Of a DNA stretch of 64,000 bases, positions 34,799 to 44,038 are shown one piece after another (positions within the stretch are counted from its first letter, which is position 1; each line of letters starts with the position of its first letter). Origin of the DNA: Paraburkholderia ferrariae NBRC 106233 (GTDB taxonomy: Bacteria > Pseudomonadota > Gammaproteobacteria > Burkholderiales > Burkholderiaceae). The notes beneath the pieces were generated by a model. It was given only the letters and a program-made list of their open reading frames with translations, was not told the DNA's origin and did not search any database. The stretch covers positions 159,726-223,725 of the forward strand of contig NZ_BAYB01000015.1 of NCBI RefSeq assembly GCF_000685035.1, given 5' to 3'. Position numbers and translations under genes: made by a program.

Positions 34799-34970
34799 CG
34801 CGTATTGTTCGCGAATCGCCTGCACATCGCCTGCATATCGTCCGCGAAATGCGCGGGCGATCGTGGGTGCAGCGTGGAGTGCCCCGGTATAATCGGCGCG
34901 ATACCCCGCGCCCGTGCACGACCTCGTCTCGTGCACTTCGGGCTTTTCTGCCACGCAACGAGGACCGCTC

Positions 34971-35633
34971 ATGGACACCACGGCCGCCCGCCGCAGCATA
35001 CTCGCGCGCATCCGCGCGGCCCAGGGGCGCGAGGCGACGCCTGCCGCCTCCGAGCGCGAAGCGGTGGCCGACTATCTCGCGCGCCATCCGGAAGGCCCGC
35101 GGCCGCCGCTCGAAGGCGACCTCGTCGCGCGCTTCGTGCGCGAAGCGCAGAAGATGTCCACCAGCGTCGATGAAGTCGAAGGCATGGCCGCCGTGCCCGC
35201 CGCCGCGCAGCGCTATCTGGCCGAACGCGGCTTGTCGATGCAGGCCGTTGCCTGGACCACGCTCGCCTCGCTCGACTGGGCCGCGGCGGGGCTGACCGTG
35301 GCGTTTCGCAAGCCCGAAGACCGCGATCTCGTCGGCCTCACCGGCTGCTTCTGCGCGACCGCAGAAACCGGCACGCTCGTGTTGCTTTCGAGCCCGCAGA
35401 CCTGGGCGTCGGGCGCGCTCCTGCCGGAAACGCACATCGCCGTCGTGCCGGCTTCGCGCATCGTCGCGGGCCACGAAGAAGCCTTCGCGCTCATTCGCGC
35501 CGAGCGCGGCGAACTGCCCCGTGCGGTCAATTTCGTTTCGGGGCCGTCGCGCACCGGCGACATCGAGCAGACCATCATTCTCGGCGCGCACGGGCCGTAT
35601 CGCGTGCACGTCGTCGTCGTGCATGGCGCGTGA
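34971..35633 (+). CDS. lutC: LutC-family (LUD domain) protein
   Basis: A 220-residue LutC/YkgG family protein. The start MDTTAARRSILARIRAAQGR, GLTGCFCATAETGTLVLLSS, and the late motif FVSGPSRTGDIEQTIILGAH followed by GPYRVHVVVV identify it. In lactate utilisation LutC works with LutA and LutB iron-sulfur proteins, but neither lies next to it here. TATAAT at 34888 is a possible -10, without a good -35. It overlaps or abuts the antiporter gene, so the two may be cotranscribed. Lactate-related function is inference from family only. Confidence 0.88.
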   Translation: MDTTAARRSILARIRAAQGREATPAASEREAVADYLARHPEGPRPPLEGDLVARFVREAQKMSTSVDEVEGMAAVPAAAQRYLAERGLSMQAVAWTTLASLDWAAAGLTVAFRKPEDRDLVGLTGCFCATAETGTLVLLSSPQTWASGALLPETHIAVVPASRIVAGHEEAFALIRAERGELPRAVNFVSGPSRTGDIEQTIILGAHGPYRVHVVVVHGA

Positions 35634-35667
35634 GCGTCCCGCTGCGCACAGCAGCAGGCAGGCGGCG

Positions 35668-37104
35668 ATGACGGCACCCCGCGGCGTGCAGAGGCTGCGC
35701 CGCCTCGGCATCGCGGCGGCGCTCGCGCTCCTGCCCTCGTGTGCGTGGGCCGAGGGCGTGGACGGCGCTACGCTTGCCGTCACCTGGGGGCTGCCGTTCG
35801 CGGGCATGCTGCTCTCCATCGCGCTCTATCCCATGTTCGCGCCCGCGTTCTGGCACAGGCATTTCGGCAAGATCGCCGCGGCCTGGGCGCTCGCGTTCCT
35901 GCTGCCGTTCGCCGCCACCCACGGCGTGGCCGCCACCTGGCCGATGTTTCTGCACGCGCTGATCGACGAGTATGTGCCGTTCATCGTCCTGCTCGGTTCG
36001 CTCTATACGATTGCGGGCGGCATCTGCGTGTACGGCAACCTGCGCGGCTCGCCGCGCACGAATACCGCGATCCTCGCGCTCGGCACGCTGCTCGCGAGTT
36101 TCATGGGCACGACCGGCGCGGCCATGCTGCTGATCCGCCCGCTTTTGCGCGCGAACGACAACCGGCGCCACAACGTCCATGTCGTCGTGTTCTTCATCTT
36201 TCTCGTGGCGAACGCGGGCGGCATGCTCACGCCGCTCGGCGATCCGCCGCTCTTCCTCGGCTTTCTGAACGGCGTGAGTTTCTTCTGGACTACGCAGCAT
36301 CTCGTGCTGCCCATGCTGTTCGTCTGCGGGGTGCTGCTCGCGATCTTCCATGCGCTCGACACGTGGTTCTTTCGCCGCGCGGACGAAACGCGCGGCGCGT
36401 TTCTCGACCCCACGCCCGATACGGGGCGCCTCGGCGTGGGCGGCAAGCTCAACTTTCTGCTGCTGGCCGGCGTGACGGGTTTCGTGCTGCTGAGCGGCAT
36501 GTGGAAGCCCGGCATTGCCTTCATGATTTCGGGCGCGCGCGTCGAACTGCAGAACCTCGTGCGCGATGCGGGCCTCGTGGCGCTCGCGCTCGTCTCGCTT
36601 GCGCTCACGCCGCGCGCGGTGCGGGCCGCCAACGACTTCAACTGGGCGCCGATTGCCGAAGTCGCGAAGCTCTTCGCGGGCATCTTCGTGACGATCACGC
36701 CGGTCATCGCCATCCTGAAAGCGGGCGACGCGGGCGCGTTCGCAGGGCTCATCCGTCTCGTGAACGAGTCGCCGGGCCGGCCCGACGACGTCATGTACTT
36801 CTGGGCGACGGGACTCCTTTCGTCGTTCCTCGACAATGCGCCCACCTGGCTCGTGTTTTTCAACCTCGCGGGCGGCGACGCCCCGACGCTGATGACGACC
36901 GGCGCGAAGACGCTCGCCGCGATCTCGGCGGGCGCGGTGCTGATGGGCGCGAACACCTATATCGGCAATGCGCCGAATTTCATGGTCAAGGCGATAGCGG
37001 AGTCGCGCGGCGTGCGCATGCCGGGTTTCTTCGGCTATCTTGGCTGGTCGTGCGCGATACTCGTGCCGGTGTTTCTCGTGGCGACCTGGCTCTTTTTCGC
37101 CTGA
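35668..37104 (+). CDS. Sodium:proton antiporter of NhaD/ArsB superfamily
   Basis: A 478-residue inner-membrane protein with about 12 hydrophobic segments. It resembles NhaD-type antiporters by SFMGTTGAAMLLIRPLLRAN, the later FLVANAGGMLTPLGDPPLFL and the symmetry-related SFLDNAPTWLVFFNLAGGDA and ANTYIGNAPNFMVKAIAE. Ion specificity is not certain from sequence. ATG at 35668 is preferred because AGGCAGGCGG lies upstream and a hydrophobic segment begins shortly after; an ATG at 35623 overlapping the lutC end is possible. It is followed by a dehydrogenase gene. Confidence 0.83.
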   Translation: MTAPRGVQRLRRLGIAAALALLPSCAWAEGVDGATLAVTWGLPFAGMLLSIALYPMFAPAFWHRHFGKIAAAWALAFLLPFAATHGVAATWPMFLHALIDEYVPFIVLLGSLYTIAGGICVYGNLRGSPRTNTAILALGTLLASFMGTTGAAMLLIRPLLRANDNRRHNVHVVVFFIFLVANAGGMLTPLGDPPLFLGFLNGVSFFWTTQHLVLPMLFVCGVLLAIFHALDTWFFRRADETRGAFLDPTPDTGRLGVGGKLNFLLLAGVTGFVLLSGMWKPGIAFMISGARVELQNLVRDAGLVALALVSLALTPRAVRAANDFNWAPIAEVAKLFAGIFVTITPVIAILKAGDAGAFAGLIRLVNESPGRPDDVMYFWATGLLSSFLDNAPTWLVFFNLAGGDAPTLMTTGAKTLAAISAGAVLMGANTYIGNAPNFMVKAIAESRGVRMPGFFGYLGWSCAILVPVFLVATWLFFA

Positions 37105-37138
37105 GCCTGCGCAACCGAACCTGAAGTGGAGAGCAACG

Positions 37139-38128
37139 ATGCAGAAGATTCTCGTGGCGCGGCCGATCTTTCCCGATGTGATCGACCGGCTCAAGCAGTA
37201 TTTCGACGTGGACTGGCACACCGGCGACGCGCTCCCCGCCGATGAACTCGCGCGGCGCCTCGCCGACAAGGACGGCGCGCTCACGGCCGGCGACCCGATC
37301 ACGGCGGCCACGCTCGCGGCCGCGCCGCGGCTGCGCGCCGTGGCCAACATGGCGGTGGGCTACAACAACTTCGACATGGCCGCGTTCAACGCGGCAAACG
37401 TGCTCGGCACCAATACCCCCGACGTGCTCAACGAAACCACGGCCGACTTCGGCTGGGCGCTGATGATGGCGGCCGCGCGCCGCATCGCCGAAGCGGAGCA
37501 CTTCCTGCGCGCGGGCAAGTGGGGGAAGTGGTCCTACGACATGTTTCTGGGCCCGGACGTTTACGGTTCGACGCTCGGCATCGTCGGCATGGGCCGCATT
37601 GGCCAGGCCATCGCGCGGCGTGCGCAGGGTTTCAACATGCGCGTGATCTATCACAACCGCTCGCGCGTGGCGCCCGCCATCGAGGCCGAACTGAACGCCG
37701 AATACCGCACGAAGGAGGCGCTCCTGCGCGAAGCCGACCACGTGGTGCTGGTGCTGCCCTATACGGCCGAGAACCATCACACGATCGGCGCCGCCGAGCT
37801 CGCGCTGATGAAGCGAAGCGCCACGCTCACCAACATCGCGCGCGGCGGCATCGTCGACGATGCGGCGCTTGCCGGGGCGCTGCGCGAACGCCGCATTGCG
37901 GCGGCCGGCCTCGACGTGTTCGAGGGCGAGCCGAAGGTGCATCCGGCGCTGTTGACGGTGCCCAACGTCGTGCTCACGCCGCACATCGCGAGCGCGAGCG
38001 AAGCGACCCGCCGCGCCATGGCGAACCTCGCCGCCGACAATCTCATCGCCGCGCTCGGCGAGGGGCCGCGCGCGGGCCGGCCGCCCAATCCGATCAATCC
38101 TGACGTCATGGGGAAAGCCCGTTCATGA
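37139..38128 (+). CDS. D-2-hydroxyacid dehydrogenase (GhrB type)
   Basis: A 329-residue NAD(P)H-dependent dehydrogenase that reduces glyoxylate or hydroxypyruvate. The Rossmann motif LGIVGMGRIGQAIARRAQGF, the catalytic Arg in NIARGGIVDD, the Glu in VFEGEPKVHP and the His in TPHIASASEATRRAMA are all present. GTGGAGAGCAACG precedes the start. It overlaps rmuC by 4 bp. The preferred substrate cannot be read from the sequence; glyoxylate/hydroxypyruvate is the family guess. Confidence 0.9.
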   Translation: MQKILVARPIFPDVIDRLKQYFDVDWHTGDALPADELARRLADKDGALTAGDPITAATLAAAPRLRAVANMAVGYNNFDMAAFNAANVLGTNTPDVLNETTADFGWALMMAAARRIAEAEHFLRAGKWGKWSYDMFLGPDVYGSTLGIVGMGRIGQAIARRAQGFNMRVIYHNRSRVAPAIEAELNAEYRTKEALLREADHVVLVLPYTAENHHTIGAAELALMKRSATLTNIARGGIVDDAALAGALRERRIAAAGLDVFEGEPKVHPALLTVPNVVLTPHIASASEATRRAMANLAADNLIAALGEGPRAGRPPNPINPDVMGKARS

Positions 38129-39636
38129 GTCCGCTGCTGTTGATGTCGATCGCCACGCTGCTGGTCGCGATCGCTCTCGTCGTCGCTCTGGTGGCGCTCA
38201 TGCGCGCGCGCCGCGGCGACGAAGCCGAGGCGGTGCACGCGCTGCACGAAGCACTCGATGGCCTGAGCGACCGCGTGGCCGCTGCGAACGATACCCAGGC
38301 GCGCGCGGCCGAGCGTATCGAGCGCGAACTGCGCAACGAGATCGCGCGCACGGCGCAGGCCTCGCGCAGCGAGTTCGGCGGCGGCTTTGCCCAGGTGCAG
38401 CAGGCGCTGGCTTCGCACCTCACGAGCATCGCGACGGTGCAGAACAACCAGATCGACGGCTTCGCGCAGCAACTCGTCAAGTTGACGGAGACCAACGCGC
38501 AGCAGCTCGAAGCGGTGCGCCAGAGCCTGCAGCAGCAGGCCCAGCAGGCGCGCGACGAGCAGGGCGCCGCGCTGCGCCACTTCGGCAGCCTGCTCGCGCA
38601 GCAGCTCGCCCAGCTCACCGAGGCGAACGACCGGCGCTTCGCCGAAGTCCGCGCGACGCTGGAGCAGCGCCTGAAGGACATCGAGGCGAACAATGCGGCC
38701 AAGCTCGAAGAGATGCGCCGCACCGTCGACGAGAAGCTCCACGCCACGCTCGAACAGCGTCTCGGCGAATCGTTCAAGCTCGTGTCGGACCGGCTCGAAC
38801 AGGTGCACCGGGGACTGGGCGAGATGCAGACGCTGGCCGCGGGCGTCGGCGACCTGAAGAAAGTGCTCACGAACGTGAAGACGCGCGGCACGTGGGGCGA
38901 GGTTCAGCTCGAAGCGCTGCTCGAACAGATACTCACGCCCGACCAGTACGCGAAGAACGTGGCGACCGTGCCGAAGAGCAACGAGCGCGTCGAGTTCGCC
39001 ATCCGCCTGCCGGGACGCGGCGTGGGCGAGGGGTCGGACGGCATGGCCGCGCCGGTGTGGCTGCCCGTCGATGCGAAATTCCCGCGCGAGGACTACGAGC
39101 GCCTGATCGATGCGCAGGAGCGCGCCGACGTGGCGGCGATCGAAGAAGCGGGCCGCGCGCTGGAAGCGCGCGTGCGGGCCGAGGCGCGCACGATTGCGGA
39201 GAAGTACGTCGCGCCGCCGCACACCACCGATTTCGCGCTGCTGTTCCTGCCGACCGAGGGGCTTTACGCCGAGATTCTGCGCCGCCCGGGCCTGACTGAC
39301 CTGCTCCAGCGCGACTTCCGCGTGACGGTGGCGGGGCCGACGACGCTGACGGCACTCCTCAACAGCCTGCAGATGGGCTTCCGGACGCTGGCCATCGAGC
39401 GCCGTTCGAGCGAGGTGTGGCAGGTGCTGGGCGCGGTGAAGACGGAGTTCGGCAAGTTCGGCGACGTGCTCGCGAAGACGAAGTCGCAGCTCGAAACGGT
39501 GACGCGCTCGATCGAAGCCGCCGAGGTGCGCACGCGCGCGATGAACCGCAAGCTGCGCGACGTGGAGGCGCTGCCGGGCGAGCAGGCGACGGATCTGCTC
39601 GGCGACGCGCTGCACAACGGCACGGGGGACGAATAG
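38125..39636 (+). CDS. rmuC: DNA recombination protein RmuC
   Basis: A 503-residue protein. An N-terminal membrane anchor (LLLMSIATLLVAIALVVALV) is followed by long coiled coil (about 60-230) and the RmuC nuclease-like domain with LPVDAKFPREDYERLIDAQE and GPTTLTALLNSLQMGFRTLA. RmuC limits inversion and large rearrangement between short inverted repeats. ATG overlaps the upstream stop by 4 bp (ATGA). A strong terminator follows. Confidence 0.93.
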   Translation: MSPLLLMSIATLLVAIALVVALVALMRARRGDEAEAVHALHEALDGLSDRVAAANDTQARAAERIERELRNEIARTAQASRSEFGGGFAQVQQALASHLTSIATVQNNQIDGFAQQLVKLTETNAQQLEAVRQSLQQQAQQARDEQGAALRHFGSLLAQQLAQLTEANDRRFAEVRATLEQRLKDIEANNAAKLEEMRRTVDEKLHATLEQRLGESFKLVSDRLEQVHRGLGEMQTLAAGVGDLKKVLTNVKTRGTWGEVQLEALLEQILTPDQYAKNVATVPKSNERVEFAIRLPGRGVGEGSDGMAAPVWLPVDAKFPREDYERLIDAQERADVAAIEEAGRALEARVRAEARTIAEKYVAPPHTTDFALLFLPTEGLYAEILRRPGLTDLLQRDFRVTVAGPTTLTALLNSLQMGFRTLAIERRSSEVWQVLGAVKTEFGKFGDVLAKTKSQLETVTRSIEAAEVRTRAMNRKLRDVEALPGEQATDLLGDALHNGTGDE

Positions 39637-39701
39637 GGAAGCGCAGGAAGCATCTTCGCGACATCCGCTGAATCCGCTACGCTAAATCCATCCCAAAACG
39701 C

Positions 39702-39737
39702 AACGGGCCGCCTGCATCGCCATGCAGGCGGCCCGTT
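39702..39737. terminator. Strong bidirectional terminator after rmuC
   Basis: Perfect inverted repeat with arm AACGGGCCGCCTGCAT and CGCC loop, between the convergent rmuC and GNAT genes. Confidence 0.88.
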
Positions 39738-39780
39738 TCACATGAGTGCGTCGGTGACCGCGAGCGCCGTGCCGGTGCGC

Positions 39781-40275
39781 TCAGGCCGGCTGCCCGGCCG
39801 GCGCGGCAAGGCGCTCCAGTGCGTCGCCTGTCATGCGCACCACGCGCCATTCGGGCAGCACGGCCGCGCCCAGCTTCTCGTAGAAGCGGATGGCCGGCGC
39901 GTTCCAGTCGAGCACCGTCCATTCGAAGCGCGCGCACTGGCGCTCGACGGCGATCGCAGCCAGCGCCTGCAGCATCGCCGTGCCGAGGCCCGTGCCGCGC
40001 TGCGAGGGCTGCACGTAGAGGTCTTCGAGATAAAGCCCGCGGCGCGCGAGGAAGGTCGAATAGTTGTGGAAGAAGAGCGCATAGCCGACGATCCGGCCCG
40101 CTTCTTCCGCCACCAGCGCTTCCGCTGCCGCGCGCGCGCCGAAGAGCGCGTCGGCGAGGCCCTCGGGCGTGCCCGTGAACAGATGCGTGAGCTTTTCGAA
40201 CTCGGCCAGTTCGTACATCAGCGCGTGCACGGCGCCGACGTCGGCGGGCGTGGCCGCGCGGATCGTCGCCGCCAT
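39781..40275 (-). CDS. GNAT family N-acetyltransferase
   Basis: A 164-residue GNAT-fold acetyltransferase. The acetyl-CoA-binding loop VQPSQRGTGLGTAMLQALAA (motif A, Q/RxxGxG/A) is present after strand LEDLYV. The N-terminal start MAATIRAATPADVGAVHALM is typical. Similar to spermidine/diamine-type acetyltransferases (FHNYSTFLARRGLYLEDLYV), but the substrate is not determined. Its start overlaps the stop of the upstream membrane-protein gene by 1 bp, so the two form an operon. Confidence 0.9.
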   Translation of the reverse strand: MAATIRAATPADVGAVHALMYELAEFEKLTHLFTGTPEGLADALFGARAAAEALVAEEAGRIVGYALFFHNYSTFLARRGLYLEDLYVQPSQRGTGLGTAMLQALAAIAVERQCARFEWTVLDWNAPAIRFYEKLGAAVLPEWRVVRMTGDALERLAAPAGQPA

Positions 40276-40550
40276 CACGCCTCCTCGGGCACGTCCGACA
40301 AATGGATCTCGATGCCGCCGAAACGCGACGCGACCCAGTTGTAGGCGTGGCAGGCGATCCACAGCAGGATGAAGCCGACGATCGCGTTGAGCAGCAGCGC
40401 GCTGAAGATCGTCGAAAGCTCGACCGAACCGTAGCGCACGAACGCGACGAGCACGCCGAGCAGCACGATCGGCACGCTGAACGTCAGATACACGAGGATG
40501 AGCGCCTTGGCGGTCTGCCCCGCGGCAATGAACGAGATCTGTTTTTTCAT
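40275..40550 (-). CDS. Small integral membrane protein
   Basis: A 91-residue protein with two membrane segments (LILVYLTFSVPIVLLGVLVA and IFSALLLNAIVGFILLWIAC) and a C-terminal tail YNWVASRFGGIEIHLSD that resembles small DUF3566-type membrane proteins. Its function is not known to me. It is coupled with the GNAT gene downstream by a 1 bp overlap. The start at 40550 (MKKQISFIAAGQTAKA) is chosen because the frame upstream is not protein-like. Confidence 0.65.
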   Translation of the reverse strand: MKKQISFIAAGQTAKALILVYLTFSVPIVLLGVLVAFVRYGSVELSTIFSALLLNAIVGFILLWIACHAYNWVASRFGGIEIHLSDVPEEA

Positions 40551-40617
40551 GTGAGTCGGTCCGGATGACGTGATGGACGTGGCGAATGTGGCAATGGCGG
40601 AAAGGCGCGGGCCCGTG

Positions 40618-42030
40618 CTAGACGAGTCCGTCGAAAAGCATGATGTCGACGGCGTCGCCGGCGTCGAGACCGGCAGCCTCATGGGCGAGCACGATAAAGC
40701 AATTTGCTTCGCTCATGGTGCTGAGCGCACCGGAACTTTGGGAATCGGTCGGCGCGACGCGCCACTGGCCGTCTTCGCCCCGGTGCGCACGGCCGCGCTG
40801 GAATTCGGTGCGGCCCGGGCGCTTCTTCACGGCGGCTTCGCAGCGCGCGGGGATCAGCGGCACCGGCTGCGGCGCGGCGCCGGCCATGGCGAGCAGGGCC
40901 GGGCGCACGATCTGGTAGAACGTCACCATGGTCGCGACCGGATTGCCGGGCAGGCCGAAGAGCAGCGCCGCGTGCCCCGCGCCCGGCGTGCCGCCCGACC
41001 AGATGCGGCCGAACGCGAGCGGCCGGCCGGGACGCATGGCGAGGCCCCAGAACGCCACGTCGCCGAGCTTCTGCAACTGCGCGCGCGTGAAGTCCGCTTC
41101 GCCGACCGAGACCCCGCCCGAGGTCAGCACGACATCCGCGCGCTCGGCCGCGAGCTTCAGCGTGGCGGCGAGCGCAGCGGGCTCGTCGCGCACCATGCCG
41201 AGATCGATGGCCTCGACGTCGAGCCGCTTGAGCATCGCGCCGAGCGTGTAGCGATTGCTGTCGTAGATGCAGCCGGCATCGAGCGGTTCGCCCGGCGAGC
41301 GCAATTCGTCGCCGGTCGAAAAGTAGGCCACGCGCAGGCGCTGCTTCACTTCGACATCGGTGAGCCCGAGCGAGGCGAAGAGGCCAATGTCGGAGGCACG
41401 CAGCACGCGCCCGGCGCGCAGCGCCACGCCGCCCTTCGCGAGATCTTCGCCGCGGCGCCGGCGGTTCGCGCCGCGCGTGACGGCGTGCGCGGCGAACGCG
41501 ATGCGCCCGTTGTCCGGGCCGCTGCACTTCACCTGCTCCTGCGGCACGACGGTGTCGCACCCCGCGGGCATCGGCGCGCCGGTCATGATGCGCACGCAGG
41601 CGTCCGGGGCGATTGCGCCTGTGTACGGATGCCCCGCGAAGGCCTTGCCCGCGACGTTCAGTGTGAGGGTTCCCGCAGCGGCTTCGCGTGCGCTTGCTTC
41701 GCGTGCGCTTTCGACCTCGGCTTCAAGCGTGGTTTCAAGCGCCGCGCCATCGAACGCATAGCCGTCCATTGCCGAATTGTCGTGCGCGGGAACGTCGATC
41801 GGCGAGATCACGTCCGCCGCGAGCACGCGCGCGAGCGCATCGGCCAGCGGCACGCGCTCGCTTGCCGCAAGCGGCGTCACCCACTGGAGCACGATGGCCT
41901 GGGCGGCGCTGACGGGCAAGGCTTGAGGATCGTAGCGGGTGACGCAACCGGACAAAGTGTTAAGCGTGGTCATCGGGTGGAGAAGCGTCGCATCCGCACG
42001 CACGGGTGCGGCGGTCGTCCTGGTGGACAT
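40618..42030 (-). CDS. moeA: Molybdopterin molybdotransferase MoeA
   Basis: A 470-residue enzyme that inserts molybdate into adenylylated molybdopterin. Signature SGGVSVGEADFTRAQLQKLG and the N-terminal DVPAHDNSAMDGYAF are present, as is the C-terminal barrel with FGLPGNPVATMVTFYQIVRP. The start at 42030 is supported by CAAGGC near it, with ATG at 41973 as alternative. It follows mobA and moaA on the same strand. Confidence 0.94.
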   Translation of the reverse strand: MSTRTTAAPVRADATLLHPMTTLNTLSGCVTRYDPQALPVSAAQAIVLQWVTPLAASERVPLADALARVLAADVISPIDVPAHDNSAMDGYAFDGAALETTLEAEVESAREASAREAAAGTLTLNVAGKAFAGHPYTGAIAPDACVRIMTGAPMPAGCDTVVPQEQVKCSGPDNGRIAFAAHAVTRGANRRRRGEDLAKGGVALRAGRVLRASDIGLFASLGLTDVEVKQRLRVAYFSTGDELRSPGEPLDAGCIYDSNRYTLGAMLKRLDVEAIDLGMVRDEPAALAATLKLAAERADVVLTSGGVSVGEADFTRAQLQKLGDVAFWGLAMRPGRPLAFGRIWSGGTPGAGHAALLFGLPGNPVATMVTFYQIVRPALLAMAGAAPQPVPLIPARCEAAVKKRPGRTEFQRGRAHRGEDGQWRVAPTDSQSSGALSTMSEANCFIVLAHEAAGLDAGDAVDIMLFDGLV

Positions 42031-42075
42031 GCCTTGAGACGATGGGCGGACAGTGGCCGGTGGACTGCTCGCGCG

Positions 42076-42696
42076 CTACGCGCGGTCGAAGTCGGCGAGT
42101 TCCTGCAAGGAATTGATATTGTAAAACGCACGCTCGTCGGCAAAGGCCACTTCGGCCGCCCTGTGGCGCGCGTACCACGCGCGCACCTTGCGCTCGCCGG
42201 CCTCCAGAAAGGCGGCGAGGTCGTCGGCGAGCGAGGTGCGCAGCAGCACGAAGACGGGGTGCAGCGAGACTTCGCCTGCGGCATTCGCGGTGGTGACGGT
42301 GGCGATGTCGGCGTGGTCGGCGAGCGCCGTGCTGGCGAGGCGCGCGGCGAGATCGGCGGGCAGCCACGGCGAATCGCAGGGGGCGGCGAGCAGCCAGTCG
42401 GTGCGGGCGCTCGTGAGGCCCGCGAGCAGGCCGGCGAGCGGGCCCGGAAAACCGGGGAGCGTGTCGGCGAGCACCTGGGCGTGCCACGGCGCACCTAGCG
42501 CGGCATAGGTTTCCGGATGGCGGTTCGCGCTGATCGCGAGTGCGCCGACCTGGGGCGCGAGGCGCTCGAGCACGTGGGCCGCGAGCGGCCGGCCTTGCAG
42601 ATGCTGCAAGCCCTTGTCGGCGCCGCCCATGCGCTGGCCGCGTCCGCCTGCGAGCACGAGACCCGTGATGGCGGCGGCGGGCAGGGTGGCGGACAT
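42076..42696 (-). CDS. mobA: Molybdenum cofactor guanylyltransferase MobA
   Basis: A 206-residue nucleotidyltransferase that joins GMP to molybdenum cofactor to give the bis-MGD form used by DMSO reductase-type enzymes. The nucleotide-binding start ITGLVLAGGRGQRMGGADKG and the LLAAPCDSPWLPADLAARLA metal-binding Asp region are present. The start at 42696 (MSATLPAAAITG) is chosen over an in-frame upstream region that looks like background. It lies 41 bp after moaA. Confidence 0.93.
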   Translation of the reverse strand: MSATLPAAAITGLVLAGGRGQRMGGADKGLQHLQGRPLAAHVLERLAPQVGALAISANRHPETYAALGAPWHAQVLADTLPGFPGPLAGLLAGLTSARTDWLLAAPCDSPWLPADLAARLASTALADHADIATVTTANAAGEVSLHPVFVLLRTSLADDLAAFLEAGERKVRAWYARHRAAEVAFADERAFYNINSLQELADFDRA

Positions 42697-42737
42697 GGTT
42701 TCCGGGCAGGCGGGGCAGCGGGGGTATCGGAGGCTTA

Positions 42738-43859
42738 TCAGCCGCCGATATAGGACATTTCGATGCGGCGCGCTTCGGGCGCCGCCGGCGCAGCCGAAGC
42801 GGCGGCGCTGCCGCGCAGTTGCGAGTAGCGGTCGGCGCGGCCTTCCCAGATTCGCGCGATGGCCGTCGAGATGGCGTCGTCGTTGGCGCCGTTGCGCACG
42901 AGCGCGCGCAGGTCGTAGCCCATCGACGCGAACAGGCACAGGTACAGCTTGCCCTCCGTTGAAAGGCGCGCGCGCGTGCAGTTGCCGCAGAACGCGCGCG
43001 TCACGCTGGAGATCACGCCGACTTCGCCGGCGCCGTCGGCGTAGCCCCAGCGCTGCGCGGTCTCGGCGGCGCTATGGGCTTCGAGCGGTACGAGCGGAAA
43101 GTGTTCGGCGATGCGCGCGACGACCTCCGCCGAAGGCAGCACCTCGGTCATGTTCCAGCCGTTCGAGGTGCCCACGTCCATGTATTCGATGAAGCGCAGC
43201 GTCACGTCCGAACCGCGGAAGTGCCGTGCCATCGGCACGATCTCGGCGTCGTTGGTGCCGCGCTTGACCACCATGTTGACCTTGAGCGGCGCAAGGCCCA
43301 CGGCCTGCGCGGCTTCGATGCCCTCGAGCACGTCGGCGACCGCGAAATCGGCATCGTTCATGCGGCGAAAGAGGGTGTCGTCGAGCGCGTCGAGGCTCAC
43401 CGTCACGCGCGTGAGGCCCGCGTCGCGCAAAGAGCGCGCCTTGCGGGCAAGCAGCGACCCGTTGGTGGTGAGCGTGAGGTCGAGCGGCTCGCCCTCGGCC
43501 GTACGCAGCGCCGCGAGACGCTCGATCAGGAATTCGATGTTCTTGCGCAGCAGCGGCTCGCCGCCGGTCAGGCGGATTTTCGTGACGCCCTGTGCGACGA
43601 AAAGCCGCGCGAGACGCTCGATTTCCTCCAGCGAAAGCAGCGCCGCGTGGGGCAGGAACGGGTAGTTTTTGTCGAAGACTTCGCGCGGCATGCAATAGAC
43701 GCAGCGGAAGTTGCAGCGGTCCGTGACCGAGATGCGCAGGTCGCGCAGCGGCCGTGCGAGCGCGTCCACCACCTCGCCGGACGGTGCACGCACGGGGACG
43801 CCGGCTACCTCGGGAGGCAGCGCGCGGGCATCGGCAACGGGAATGACGCGTTGGGACAT
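42738..43859 (-). CDS. moaA: GTP 3',8-cyclase MoaA
   Basis: A 373-residue radical SAM enzyme for the first step of molybdopterin synthesis, turning GTP into 3',8-cyclo-GTP. The N-terminal radical-SAM cysteines DRCNFRCVYCMP are followed by a second C-terminal [4Fe-4S] site (CGNCTRARLSTEGKLYLCLF) and the C-terminal Gly-Gly (SYIGG) needed for activity. It is the first of the moaA-mobA-moeA operon. Identification is firm. Confidence 0.97.
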   Translation of the reverse strand: MSQRVIPVADARALPPEVAGVPVRAPSGEVVDALARPLRDLRISVTDRCNFRCVYCMPREVFDKNYPFLPHAALLSLEEIERLARLFVAQGVTKIRLTGGEPLLRKNIEFLIERLAALRTAEGEPLDLTLTTNGSLLARKARSLRDAGLTRVTVSLDALDDTLFRRMNDADFAVADVLEGIEAAQAVGLAPLKVNMVVKRGTNDAEIVPMARHFRGSDVTLRFIEYMDVGTSNGWNMTEVLPSAEVVARIAEHFPLVPLEAHSAAETAQRWGYADGAGEVGVISSVTRAFCGNCTRARLSTEGKLYLCLFASMGYDLRALVRNGANDDAISTAIARIWEGRADRYSQLRGSAAASAAPAAPEARRIEMSYIGG

Positions 43860-43943
43860 AGTGGCAATGTAGGCGTATGGAATCGATTTTAGCTGAACCC
43901 CGGCCCCGCCACAGGCCTGGGTGAACGCTGATATATCAAAAAA

Positions 43944-43966
43944 AAGCCCGCCGATATGGCGGGCTT
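43944..43966 (-). terminator. Terminator of rne (minus strand)
   Basis: Arms AAGCCCGCC and GGCGGGCTT around GATAT; on the minus strand it is followed by a long T run (AAAAAAAA on the plus strand). It lies just beyond the rne stop and before moaA, so it ends rne transcription. Confidence 0.88.
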
Positions 43967-44038
43967 CGGATTGCTGACCCTCGGACCGGGAGACGGCGCG
44001 GGCTTTTCGTGCCCACGCCGCTCCGGGCGGGCCTGGCC

